This document shows, piece after piece, positions 45,077 through 52,796 of a DNA stretch of 64,000 nt. Made by a program: the position numbers and the translations under genes. Source of the DNA: Oxalobacteraceae sp. CFBP 8761 (GTDB lineage: Bacteria > Pseudomonadota > Gammaproteobacteria > Burkholderiales > Burkholderiaceae_D); NCBI GenBank assembly GCA_014841595.1, contig JACYUE010000004.1, positions 181,613-245,612 of the forward strand, in the 5' to 3' direction. Positions within the stretch are counted from its first letter, which is position 1, and the number at the start of each line of letters is the position of its first letter. The notes below the pieces were generated by a model. The model worked only from the letters and a program-made list of their open reading frames with translations. It was not told the origin of the DNA and did not search any database.

Positions 45077-45540
45077 AGTGGCATGCAGGTTGGGGGTTGC
45101 CACATTATACAAGGACCCGGCAGGAGGGCCGCGCTGCTGAGCTGGCTGTTACCAATGGGTTCCACGGGGGCGCTCGCAAGGCCGATTACGTGCCTTGTGT
45201 CCGGTTGGATTCAACTTTTTACGCTTGTTGGTTACCCACAACGCATCTGCCCGATAGCGTGCAATTAGGCCAGAATCATCGCACGTGCCTCTTTTCCAAG
45301 CCGCTCAGCGCGACTAAGATCATTAGCAACAAACAAACTCTATTTTCAAATAGTTATGCGAAAAATCAAACGTTTGATTCAATATTGCATTTCTCATTAG
45401 ATTTTTATCAACAGTTGTGCGCCATGTTCGCCACAGTTTTGGTTTAATTAACACGATGTTTCAGCCGGCAAGTGCCGGTCGTTGCGCCCATCGACGTTGC
45501 ATGGTCCCATGGTGTGCCGGGATGCATCACAGCGTAGCGG
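45077..45540. promoter_or_regulatory. AT-rich control region before the sigma-54 activator gene
   Basis: About 464 bases with no convincing gene; 45290-45460 is AT-rich. It contains AATCAAACGTTTGATT at 45364-45379, a perfect 16-base palindrome, about 190 bases upstream of the activator start. It probably carries both the ubiE promoter (left) and the activator promoter (right). A rightward frame covering 45097-45447 has no protein character and was not called. Confidence 0.45.
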
Positions 45541-45567
45541 GTGCCAACCAGTCTGATGAGGATACCG

Positions 45568-46902
45568 GTGCCTGTAAAACGTCTTATCTGCATTACGCGT
45601 GAAGGCAGTGCGCACGCCCGCGCCTGCCATGGCGCCCTGCCCGGCTGGGATGTCTGCGTGGTCGAGCATCTGACCGCAGCGCGCAAGGTCTTGTCCCAGC
45701 AACACTACGGCGTGGGGCTGCTGCTCGACAGCAGCGACGGCGCAGACGATGCCGAGCTCGAACGTTTCCTGCATCAGCACCACCATATGCGCTGGGTTGG
45801 CCTCTTCGAAGCGCACCGCCTCGTCCAGCCGGCCCTGCGCGAACTGATTGCGGCGCATCTGGTCGACTTTCATACGCTGCCCGTCGACACGCTGCGGCTG
45901 CAGCACTCGCTGGGCCACGCCCACGGCATGGCGAGCATGGCTGCGCGGCCGGCGCCGCACGAGGGCGCACTGCGCGTAAGCCACATCGATGGCACCTCGG
46001 CCGCAATCGCCCGCCTGCGCTCGCACATCGACAAGATCGCCGCCGTCGATGCGCCGGTCCTGATCTGCGGTGAAAGCGGCAGCGGCAAGGAGCTGGCTGC
46101 ACAGGAAATTCACCTGCGTTCTCCACGCGCCACCGGCCCGTTCATTGCCATCAATTGCGCAGCCATGGCGCCGGCGCTGATTCACTCGGAACTGTTCGGC
46201 CATGAACGGGGCGCCTTCACCGGCGCCATGCGTGACAAGCAGGGCCTGCTCGAAGCAGCATCGGGCGGCAGCATTTTCCTCGACGAGATCGGCGACCTGC
46301 CACTGGACCTGCAGGCAAGCTTGCTGCGTTTCCTGCAAGAGCGCGTGATCTACCGGGTTGGCGGCACGCGCACCATCGCGGTCGATGCACGCGTGATCAC
46401 CGCCACCCACGTCGACCTGCCCCAGGCCGTTGCCGAAGGCCGCTTCCGCGAAGACTTGTACTACCGCCTCAGCGTGTTCCCGATCCGCGTTCCGGCGCTG
46501 CGGGAACGCAAGGAAGACTTGCCGCTGCTGACCGATCTCATCTTCAACAAGTTTGCCAGCGAACGCAGCCCGCAACTCAAGGGCGTGAGCCGCGAAGCCT
46601 TGCAGGCCATGACACACTACGACTGGCCCGGCAATGTCCGCGAGCTGATCAACCGCGTGCGCCGCGCCATGGTGTTGGCCGAGCATCGCCTCGTGATGCC
46701 GGAAGACCTCGATTTGCCGGGCGTCGGCCCCATCTGCCCGAACGGCGTCGGCCTGGGCACATCGCGCCTGAGCGCCGAACGCGTTGCCATTGGCGAAAGC
46801 CTGGCCCGCAGCGGCAATAACATCAGCCGGGCGGCGCGCGAACTGGGTGTATCGCGCATGACGCTGTATCGCCTGATGGCCAAGCACGAGATTTCGGTGT
46901 AG
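45568..46902 (+). CDS. sigma-54-dependent activator (VpsR-like) upstream of the Fap-like operon
   Basis: About 444 residues. The N-terminal 120 form a receiver-like domain without the usual acidic pocket (ICITREG instead of DDD), so phosphorylation is doubtful. The AAA+ domain has Walker A GESGSGKE, the sigma-54-contact loop [26 protein letters not shown] and arginine-finger region [14 protein letters not shown]; a Fis-type HTH ends the protein ([20 protein letters not shown]). The layout is that of VpsR/FleQ-type activators, some of which bind c-di-GMP. GTG 45568 has GAGG six bases upstream; ATG 45556 and GTG 45541 are alternatives. The next gene has a -24/-12 promoter, so this activator is its likely regulator. 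Confidence 0.9.
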   Translation: MPVKRLICITREGSAHARACHGALPGWDVCVVEHLTAARKVLSQQHYGVGLLLDSSDGADDAELERFLHQHHHMRWVGLFEAHRLVQPALRELIAAHLVDFHTLPVDTLRLQHSLGHAHGMASMAARPAPHEGALRVSHIDGTSAAIARLRSHIDKIAAVDAPVLICGESGSGKELAAQEIHLRSPRATGPFIAINCAAMAPALIHSELFGHERGAFTGAMRDKQGLLEAASGGSIFLDEIGDLPLDLQASLLRFLQERVIYRVGGTRTIAVDARVITATHVDLPQAVAEGRFREDLYYRLSVFPIRVPALRERKEDLPLLTDLIFNKFASERSPQLKGVSREALQAMTHYDWPGNVRELINRVRRAMVLAEHRLVMPEDLDLPGVGPICPNGVGLGTSRLSAERVAIGESLARSGNNISRAARELGVSRMTLYRLMAKHEISV

Positions 46903-47278
46903 GCCGCATGCTTTGCCCCGCGTCGGTCCCGTCCTACCGCGTTTCTCCTTGAATTCACAGGGTTTTTATGCAGCGTGCTTGCCAAGAGGCAGCATGTTGA
47001 TGTGCCCCGTTCACTCTGTAAACCGGGTCTGGCGGTTGCAAATTGATACAGTTTCTTGATCAATTCTGCAACAGTGTCACATGATCGAGACACTTGTCGA
47101 TTCGGCTATTGGTGTACTTCATCGTTCTGCGATCGGGCTTGCGAGCTCATCAAATTAGTCCTACAAAATCAAAGACTTGCTCAAGCGGTCTGTGCTGGCA
47201 CAAGACCTGCTAATACCGAAGTGGACCGGGCGTCACGAGACCTCGGGATACTTAAACCGTGATATTAGGGGAGCAATA
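46903..47278. promoter_or_regulatory. upstream activating region of the Fap-like operon
   Basis: A 376-base gap with no gene. It has dyads AATTGAT-N11-ATCAATT (47041-47065) and AGTGTC-N10-GACACT (47073-47094) about 130-170 bases before the expected start, where sigma-54 activators bind, and AATCAAAGACTTG (47167-47179), a full match to the IHF consensus WATCAANNNNTTR, placed between the dyads and the promoter so that the DNA can loop. Confidence 0.55.
47196..47210 (+). promoter_or_regulatory. sigma-54 (-24/-12) promoter of the Fap-like operon
   Basis: TGGCACAAGACCTGC matches the consensus TGGCAC-N5-TTGC with one mismatch; GG (47197-47198) and GC (47209-47210) are ten bases apart. Transcription would start near 47222, leaving a leader of about 57 bases to ATG 47279. 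An activator gene of the right class lies just upstream. Confidence 0.75.
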
Positions 47279-49528
47279 ATGAAGCGCACTATCCTGGCAA
47301 CCGCGATCGCCCTGGCTTTCAGCATGGCCCACGCCCAAGAGAACACCGTGAACGACGTCCGTGGCGGCAATACCCAAACGTCGGCGATCACCAATACGAC
47401 CAACACGGACAGCAGCACGCTGACGGACTCCAGTAACAGCAATAACACTGCGACGACCAACACCACCAATACCGACAACAGCCAGGCGAACAGCAACAAC
47501 GTCGCGACCAATACCAACAACAGCCAGGCCGACAGCAATAACACGGCGACCAACACCAATACCAACACGAACACGAACACCAGCACGAACACCAACAACA
47601 GCCAGAACGACAGCAACAATACGGCCACCAGTAACAGCACGAACACGAATACCAACACGGCCACCAACACCAACACGCAGACCGACAACAGCCAGCGCAC
47701 CAACACGAACACGAACACCAACACCACCACCAACACGAGCACTGCCAACAACCAGGTGGACAACTCGGACAACCGCGTCACGAACAACACAACGAACAAC
47801 AGCAACAGCCAGACCAGCAACCAGTCCGACACGCGCAACATGCAGATCGACAGCAACGACACGACAACCACCACCTCCACGACCACCAGCAACAGCGACA
47901 GCAGCCAGGACAGCTCGGGCCAGAACAACAGCTCGGGTGACGCCAGTGCCGAAGTGGCCGGCGCCGCAGCAGCCAACAACGGCGGCAGCGCCAGCTCGTC
48001 GGTGGCGAACTCGTTCAACACCTCGTCGGCAACCTCGACCAGCGCGCTGACCGGCAATGTCAGCGGCAACACCATCAGCAACATCGGCAACACTGCACAG
48101 AACACGGGCGGTGCCAACGGCGCATCCGGTTCGGGCGCCGCAGGCGGCGTGGGCAATGGCGGTGGTGCCAACGGCACCGGCGCAGCCGGCGGCGCAGCCT
48201 CGGGCGCAGCAGGCGCGTCAGGTGGCGCAGGCGGCTACGCTGCTGCTGGTACGGCCTCGACGGGCTCATCGAGCGTCGGTAATGCTTCCGGCGGCGCCGG
48301 CGGCTCGACGGGCGCTGCAGGCGCCACAGGCGGCGCCGGTGCATCCGGCGCGATGGGTGGCTACGCTGCCGGCGGCAACGGCGCTGCAGGCGGCGCCGGC
48401 ACAGGCGGCGCGGGTGCAATGGGCGGCGGGGCCAATGGCGGCTCGGGCGCAGAAGGCGGCGCAGCCACCGGCGGCGCAGGCGGCTCGACCGGATCGCTGG
48501 CTGGCGGCAATGGCGGTGGCACCGGCGCTGCCACGGGTGGCGCAGGCGGCGCGGGTGGCAATACCGGCTCGGCATGGGGCGGCGCAGGCGGTGCAGGCGG
48601 CTCGGGCGGCGCAGGCGGCATGGGTGGCACCTCGGCCGGTTCGAGCCTGACGGCCTCGAACGGCGCCAGCGGCGGCGGCGCCAGCATCGGCGATGCCATG
48701 GCAACGACGGGTGCCGGCGGCACACCGGGCAGCGATCCGGCAGCAGCCGGCGGCGCCAGCGGCGCATCGACCAATACCGGTGGCACCAGCACGGCCGGCA
48801 GCCCAACCAGCGGCGCCAGCACCAATGGCGCAGGCGACTCGATGGCGGGTGCAGGCGGTGCCGGTTCAGCCGGCGGCGCGGGCGGCTCGGGCGCCGCATC
48901 GTCCAATACCTCGGGTAGCGGCGCAGCAGGTGGCGCTTCGACCGGCGGCACCGGCGGCGCCGGCGCGGCACTGGCCGGCACGGGCGGCGCAGGCGCCACC
49001 GGCACGGCAGGCGCCGGCGGCTCGGGCGCAGCAGGCACGGCTGGCATGGGCGGCAACGGTGCGACCGGCACCGGTGGCGCTGGTGGCGCGGGCCAGGGCG
49101 GCACGGCGGGCGCAGGCGGCATGGGCGGTTCGGGCGCAGAAGCGACCGCCTCGACCGGCGCCAGCGGTGCGGGCGGCGCGGCCACGGGCGGTTCGGCCAC
49201 GGGCGGCTCGGCCACCTCGGGTGACGCAAACTCGGGCGCTGGCGGCAGCGGCGGCGCTGGTGGTGCAACCACGTCCGGCGCAGGCGGTTCGGGCGGCGAA
49301 ATGACGGCTGGTGCAGGTACCGGCGGCTTCGGCGGCGCCGGCATGGGCGGCAATGGCGGCACCAACAACGTCAGCTCGGGCTCGTTCGACATGTCGAACT
49401 CGATGAACAACATCGCCCAGTCGGCAGCCGGCATCTCGATCATCAGCCAGAACAACGGCTTCTCCTCGCTGATCCAGCAAAGCGTCAACGTGCAGTCGAA
49501 CATGAACGTCGGCGGCGCAGGCCAGTAA
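47279..49528 (+). CDS. large secreted Asn/Thr- and Gly/Ala-rich repeat protein, putative amyloid or matrix subunit
   Basis: A 749-residue exported protein. The signal peptide ends AHA-Q (residue 19), followed by a short segment with VNDVRGG (24-30). Residues about 31-240 are almost only N, T, S, D and Q with recurring NNSQ..SNN.ATNTN units; about 240-690 are Gly/Ala/Ser/Thr-rich GGAGG-type repeats, silk- or PGRS-like; the last 55 residues return to mixed sequence with SIISQNNGFSSLIQQSVNVQ (719-738). No cysteine was noticed. ATG 47279 has an AGGGGAG site. It is first in an operon with a C39 peptidase and a FapF-like channel; I infer it is the main fibre or matrix subunit. Confidence 0.85.
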   Translation: MKRTILATAIALAFSMAHAQENTVNDVRGGNTQTSAITNTTNTDSSTLTDSSNSNNTATTNTTNTDNSQANSNNVATNTNNSQADSNNTATNTNTNTNTNTSTNTNNSQNDSNNTATSNSTNTNTNTATNTNTQTDNSQRTNTNTNTNTTTNTSTANNQVDNSDNRVTNNTTNNSNSQTSNQSDTRNMQIDSNDTTTTTSTTTSNSDSSQDSSGQNNSSGDASAEVAGAAAANNGGSASSSVANSFNTSSATSTSALTGNVSGNTISNIGNTAQNTGGANGASGSGAAGGVGNGGGANGTGAAGGAASGAAGASGGAGGYAAAGTASTGSSSVGNASGGAGGSTGAAGATGGAGASGAMGGYAAGGNGAAGGAGTGGAGAMGGGANGGSGAEGGAATGGAGGSTGSLAGGNGGGTGAATGGAGGAGGNTGSAWGGAGGAGGSGGAGGMGGTSAGSSLTASNGASGGGASIGDAMATTGAGGTPGSDPAAAGGASGASTNTGGTSTAGSPTSGASTNGAGDSMAGAGGAGSAGGAGGSGAASSNTSGSGAAGGASTGGTGGAGAALAGTGGAGATGTAGAGGSGAAGTAGMGGNGATGTGGAGGAGQGGTAGAGGMGGSGAEATASTGASGAGGAATGGSATGGSATSGDANSGAGGSGGAGGATTSGAGGSGGEMTAGAGTGGFGGAGMGGNGGTNNVSSGSFDMSNSMNNIAQSAAGISIISQNNGFSSLIQQSVNVQSNMNVGGAGQ
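47399..49370 (+). repeat. low-complexity coding repeats inside the large secreted protein
   Basis: From about 47399 to 47940 the DNA is built of AAC/ACC/ACG/AGC codons; from about 48105 to 49370 of GGC/GCA/GCC/TCG codons. The switch between the two compositions is sharp at about 47940-48110. Such tracts are prone to slippage and length change. Confidence 0.75.
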
Positions 49529-49579
49529 TCAGGCAATGGGTGCAGGACACGCAGCAGTCACGCTGCGCGCCCTGCACTC

Positions 49580-49609
49580 CCGCCATGCGGCGCTTTGCCC
49601 GCATGGCGG
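49580..49609 (+). terminator. intercistronic hairpin after the large subunit gene
   Basis: A perfect 11-base stem (CCGCCATGCGG at 49580-49590, complement 49599-49609) with an 8-base loop, followed by TCCTTTCG. The T-run is too weak for full termination. It lies 52 bases after the large gene and 20 before the next start, so it may protect the 5' message or cut downstream transcription to set subunit ratios. Confidence 0.5.
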
Positions 49610-49628
49610 TCCTTTCGAGCGAGGCATC

Positions 49629-50030
49629 ATGAAACAACTACACCAGATTGGATTTCTCTTGCTGACGGCAGGCGCTGCTCTGCCAGCGGCAGCCCAGGTT
49701 ACCGAACTGGCCAGATTGCCGGTGGTGGTGAGCTTCTTGTCGACAGTGAACGTGGCGCCAACCCCTGGCGACGATCTCGCGAGCGGTTGGGGCAAGACCA
49801 CCGACGCCGCTGTCCTGGGCGACCTGCGCGGCGGCACCGACATCATCACCACCGAAGCGACGCTGGGCGGCACGGTCGGCAACAACACGGCCACCAACGT
49901 GACCACCGGCATGAACGTGATCAGCGGCGGTTCGTTCGCCAATTCCTCGGGCTTGCCAGTCGTGATCCAGAATTCCGGCGCGAACGTCCTGATCCAGAAC
50001 GCGACCGTCATCAACCTGCAATTGCAATGA
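49629..50030 (+). CDS. small secreted subunit with RGG motif and amyloid-like C-terminus
   Basis: A 133-residue exported protein: signal peptide (QIGFLLLTAGAALPAAA), a pro-like segment ending VLGDLRGG (about 62-69), and a beta-rich remainder with TNVTTGMNVISGGSFANSSG and a C-terminal VVIQNSGANVLIQNATVINLQ (111-131). The C-terminal motif resembles that of the large protein upstream. By position and size it could be a nucleator or minor subunit like FapB/CsgB. ATG 49629 follows a GAGGC-like ribosome site; the stop overlaps the next start (ATGA). Confidence 0.78.
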   Translation: MKQLHQIGFLLLTAGAALPAAAQVTELARLPVVVSFLSTVNVAPTPGDDLASGWGKTTDAAVLGDLRGGTDIITTEATLGGTVGNNTATNVTTGMNVISGGSFANSSGLPVVIQNSGANVLIQNATVINLQLQ

Positions 50031-50716
50031 GCATGACGCCAGGCTCTCACTTGATGCTGTTCATCGCACTGTGCGGCGCCCTGCTTGCGCCGCACAGTGC
50101 GAAGGCGCTGGACCTGGCCGGCGTCGGGCGCGTCAACGTGCCGGTGACCAGTCTCAAGGACATCAAATTCCAGCGCACGCTGCGCCAGCAATATGACTAC
50201 AGCTGCGGCGCCGCCGCGCTGGCCACCTTGCTGTCACACCACTACCAGACGCCCACGCCCGAACAGGACGTGTTCCAGCAGATGTACGCCAGCGGCGACA
50301 AGACCAAGATTCACAAAGAAGGTTTTTCGCTGCTCGACATGCAGCGCTTTCTCGCCACGCGCGGCTTTCGTGCCGACGGCTTCAAGCTGCCCATTGAAAA
50401 ACTGATCGCCGAAAAACTGCCGGCCATCGTCCTGATCACCGACCGCGGCTTCAACCATTTCGTGGTCATCAAGGGCGCCGAAGACGGCCGCATCCTGATT
50501 GGCGACCCGTCCACCGGCAACCGCGTCGTGAGCATGGAACGGTTCCAGGAAATCTGGCGCAACAAGATCCTGTTCGTGATCCACAGCCACAAGGATCAGG
50601 TTGCCTTCAATACACCGGAAGACTGGCGCGGCGCGCCGCGTGCGCCGTTGGGCACCGGCATGCATCAGGACCAGCTCAGCGCGACCCTGCCCAAGTTCGG
50701 GCCGGGCGATTTTTAA
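50027..50716 (+). CDS. exported C39-family cysteine peptidase, FapD-like
   Basis: A 229-residue protein. After a signal peptide (LMLFIALCGALLAPHSAKA) comes a compact peptidase C39 domain: QQYDYSCGAAALATLL with catalytic Cys60, RGFNHFVVIKG with His144 and LIGDPSTG with Asp160. There is no ABC transporter attached, unlike bacteriocin-type C39 proteins, so it works in the periplasm alone. C39 enzymes cut after double glycine; the three neighbouring secreted proteins all carry RGG. Start ATG 50027 overlaps the preceding stop by four bases. FapD in Pseudomonas fap operons is of this type. Confidence 0.87.
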   Translation: MSMTPGSHLMLFIALCGALLAPHSAKALDLAGVGRVNVPVTSLKDIKFQRTLRQQYDYSCGAAALATLLSHHYQTPTPEQDVFQQMYASGDKTKIHKEGFSLLDMQRFLATRGFRADGFKLPIEKLIAEKLPAIVLITDRGFNHFVVIKGAEDGRILIGDPSTGNRVVSMERFQEIWRNKILFVIHSHKDQVAFNTPEDWRGAPRAPLGTGMHQDQLSATLPKFGPGDF

Positions 50717-50728
50717 CAGGGACACACC

Positions 50729-51256
50729 ATGCGCTTTCCAACCTTCCCTTTGCACACTGCCCTGCTGGGCCTGCTGAGCCTGCTGAGCCTGTTCATGGGC
50801 GCCCTGCCGTTCGCCCAGGCCACCGAGCCGGTCGTACCGGTGCTTGGCAAGCCGGTCGCCGCCGCCACGCTGGACGCCGCCCGTGGCGGCTTCGAAGTGG
50901 CCGGCGGCCTGGCGCTGTCACTCGGTATCGAGCGTGTCGTGTCGGTCAACGGCGAAATCATGGCACGCACGAATATCGCGATCCCCGATCTGGCGGCCAT
51001 GACGGCCGAGCAGGCGCGCCTGACCCAGGATGCGCTGGGCGCGGCGCGGATGATCCAGATCGGCGGCAATAACTATGCCGCTGCCGACCTCAACCTGCCC
51101 AACGGTGCGACGCTGGTCCAGAACACGCTCAGCGGCCAGGATATCCGCACGGCGACCACCATTTCGTCGACCGTCAACAGCATGTCGCTGATCAAGGACA
51201 TCAATTTCCAGTCGACGATCCGTGACGCCGTCATACGTTCGCCGGGCGGACTATGA
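50729..51256 (+). CDS. secreted RGG-motif protein of the Fap-like operon
   Basis: A 175-residue exported protein. Signal peptide: LLGLLSLLSLFMGALPFAQA. A pro-like segment ends LDAARGG (48-54), then FEVAGGLALSLGIERVVSVNGE. Residues 125-137 read NGATLVQNTLSGQ, similar to the C-terminal motif of the two other subunits, and residues 153-166 (SLIKDINFQSTIRD) closely resemble a segment just before the catalytic Cys of the neighbouring peptidase (SLKDIKFQRTLRQQ). I do not recognise a named family; by position it corresponds to FapE or FapA of Pseudomonas. Confidence 0.75.
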   Translation: MRFPTFPLHTALLGLLSLLSLFMGALPFAQATEPVVPVLGKPVAAATLDAARGGFEVAGGLALSLGIERVVSVNGEIMARTNIAIPDLAAMTAEQARLTQDALGAARMIQIGGNNYAAADLNLPNGATLVQNTLSGQDIRTATTISSTVNSMSLIKDINFQSTIRDAVIRSPGGL

Positions 51257-51294
51257 ATGTTCAACACCACCAACAATAACTCTGGAGAATCTGG

Positions 51295-52698
51295 ATGTAT
51301 CCACACGTCGCGCGGCTCGGCGCTGCGGGCCTGGCGGCGGCCCTTCTGGCGCCGCCTGCACTCGCTCAACAAGGTGTCCCACTGTCGAACAATGGCGCAC
51401 AGCCATCCCATAGCGAACTGTCGCAGTTGAAGGACGAACTGGCGCAGCAACGCGCGCTGGTCAATCGCCTGCTGCTGGAAGTGCAGGCGCAGCGCGAGCA
51501 ATTGCAGCGCATGGGGACGCCGGCCGATGGCGTACTGCTGTCGCAGCAGCGCGGCATGGGCGGCTCGATGAGCGGCCAGGCGCCGGTGGCCGAGCCGCCC
51601 GTGTTGCCGCCCGCGGTCACGGGCGTACCGGCGCCGCTGCCACCCCAGCAGCGCCCTGACCAGCCCGGCGTACCCGCCCCGGCACCGGCCCAGCCCGCCG
51701 CGCCGGCGCAGGCACAAAACACCCGCCAGCAACCGAACCGGCCGCCGGAAGTCGCACCGATCGGCGACCAGCCGGGCGTGCTTACGGCGCCTGGCACCTA
51801 TGTGCTCGAGCCATCGATGCAATATGGCTACTCGTCGAGCAACCGCGTGGCGCTGGTCGGCTACACGGTGATTCCCGCGCTGCTGATTGGCCTGGTGGAC
51901 GTGCGTGAAATCAAACGCAACACCTTCACCACTGCGATCACCGGCCGCACCGGCATCAGCAACCGGATGGAAGTCGAGGTCAAGGTGCCGTACGTGTACC
52001 GCTCCGACGCTACCGTCAGCCGGGAAATCTTCACCGGGACGGCAGTCGAGCGCGTGTTCGATACGACCGGCAAGGGCATGGGCGACGTCGAAGTCGCCGG
52101 CCGCTACCAGCTCAATAACGGCGGCGCCGACAAGGGCTATTACATTGCCGGCCTGCGCTACAAGAGCCGCACTGGCCGCGATCCGTTCGAAGTGGTCACC
52201 GATTGCGACCGCCGCTGCATCGGCGAGAACGTCACCGGCACCGGCCTGCCGCTGGACCTGCCCACCGGCTCGGGCTTCCACTCGCTGCAAGCCACGCTGA
52301 CGTGGCTGTATCCATCCGATCCGGCCGTCTTCTTCGGCAACCTGAGCTACGTGCACAACTTCAAGCGCGACGACGTGACGCGCCTGGTGCGCAATGGCGA
52401 ACGCGAACCGCTCGGCTCGCTGCAACCGGGCGCCGTGCTGGGCTTTAACTTCGGGATGGGCCTGGCGCTCAACGACAAGGCGTCGCTGAGCCTGGGCTAC
52501 GACCACAGCACGATCGGACGCATGCGTCAGAACGGCGCGACCTCGATCGGCTCGGTGCGTACACAGCTGGGCACCCTGCTGCTGGGGTACTCCTACCGCC
52601 TGAGCCCGAAACGTTCACTCAACATCGCCGTCGGTGCCGGCGTCACGCGTGACACGCCGGATGTGACGCTGACGCTGCGTTTGCCGATGACTTTCTAA
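51295..52698 (+). CDS. outer-membrane secretion channel, FapF-like (coiled coil plus beta-barrel)
   Basis: A 467-residue exported protein. Signal peptide: AAGLAAALLAPPALAQ. Residues about 38-72 form a heptad coiled coil (ELSQLKDELAQQRALVNRLL, then LEVQAQREQLQRMG), residues about 90-150 are Pro/Ala/Gln-rich, and the rest is a beta-barrel starting YVLEPSMQYGYSSSNRVALVG and ending TLTLRLPMTF with C-terminal Phe. FapF of Pseudomonas is a trimeric barrel with an N-terminal coiled coil that exports the amyloid subunits, and this matches it in layout. ATG 51295 has a GGAG site. It is the last gene of the operon. Confidence 0.83.
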   Translation: MYPHVARLGAAGLAAALLAPPALAQQGVPLSNNGAQPSHSELSQLKDELAQQRALVNRLLLEVQAQREQLQRMGTPADGVLLSQQRGMGGSMSGQAPVAEPPVLPPAVTGVPAPLPPQQRPDQPGVPAPAPAQPAAPAQAQNTRQQPNRPPEVAPIGDQPGVLTAPGTYVLEPSMQYGYSSSNRVALVGYTVIPALLIGLVDVREIKRNTFTTAITGRTGISNRMEVEVKVPYVYRSDATVSREIFTGTAVERVFDTTGKGMGDVEVAGRYQLNNGGADKGYYIAGLRYKSRTGRDPFEVVTDCDRRCIGENVTGTGLPLDLPTGSGFHSLQATLTWLYPSDPAVFFGNLSYVHNFKRDDVTRLVRNGEREPLGSLQPGAVLGFNFGMGLALNDKASLSLGYDHSTIGRMRQNGATSIGSVRTQLGTLLLGYSYRLSPKRSLNIAVGAGVTRDTPDVTLTLRLPMTF

Positions 52699-52796
52699 CC
52701 AGAAATTTATTCCTGAAATCGGTCATGCAGGGGGGATGACTTGTGGTAAATACGGAGACGATTGAAAAATCTTGCTTCCAATTTAAGAGTTTGCCC

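Noticed and set aside
45097..45447. A 116-residue plus-strand frame before the activator
   Set aside because: It crosses AT-rich control DNA, has no ribosome site and no protein-like pattern.
47399..47940. Possible CRISPR or microsatellite array
   Set aside because: The repetition is codon-level (AAC/ACC) inside a continuous secreted-protein frame, without regular spacers.
48361..49536. Proline-rich minus-strand frame opposite the Gly/Ala repeats
   Set aside because: PPAPPAPP-type sequence is simply the reverse complement of GGC/GCC repeats; the plus-strand gene has signal peptide, ribosome site and promoter.
49535..49552. GG-N10-GC match (possible second sigma-54 promoter) after the large subunit gene
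   Set aside because: Only the GG and GC dinucleotides match; the rest of the -24 and -12 boxes does not, so chance is likely in GC-rich DNA.
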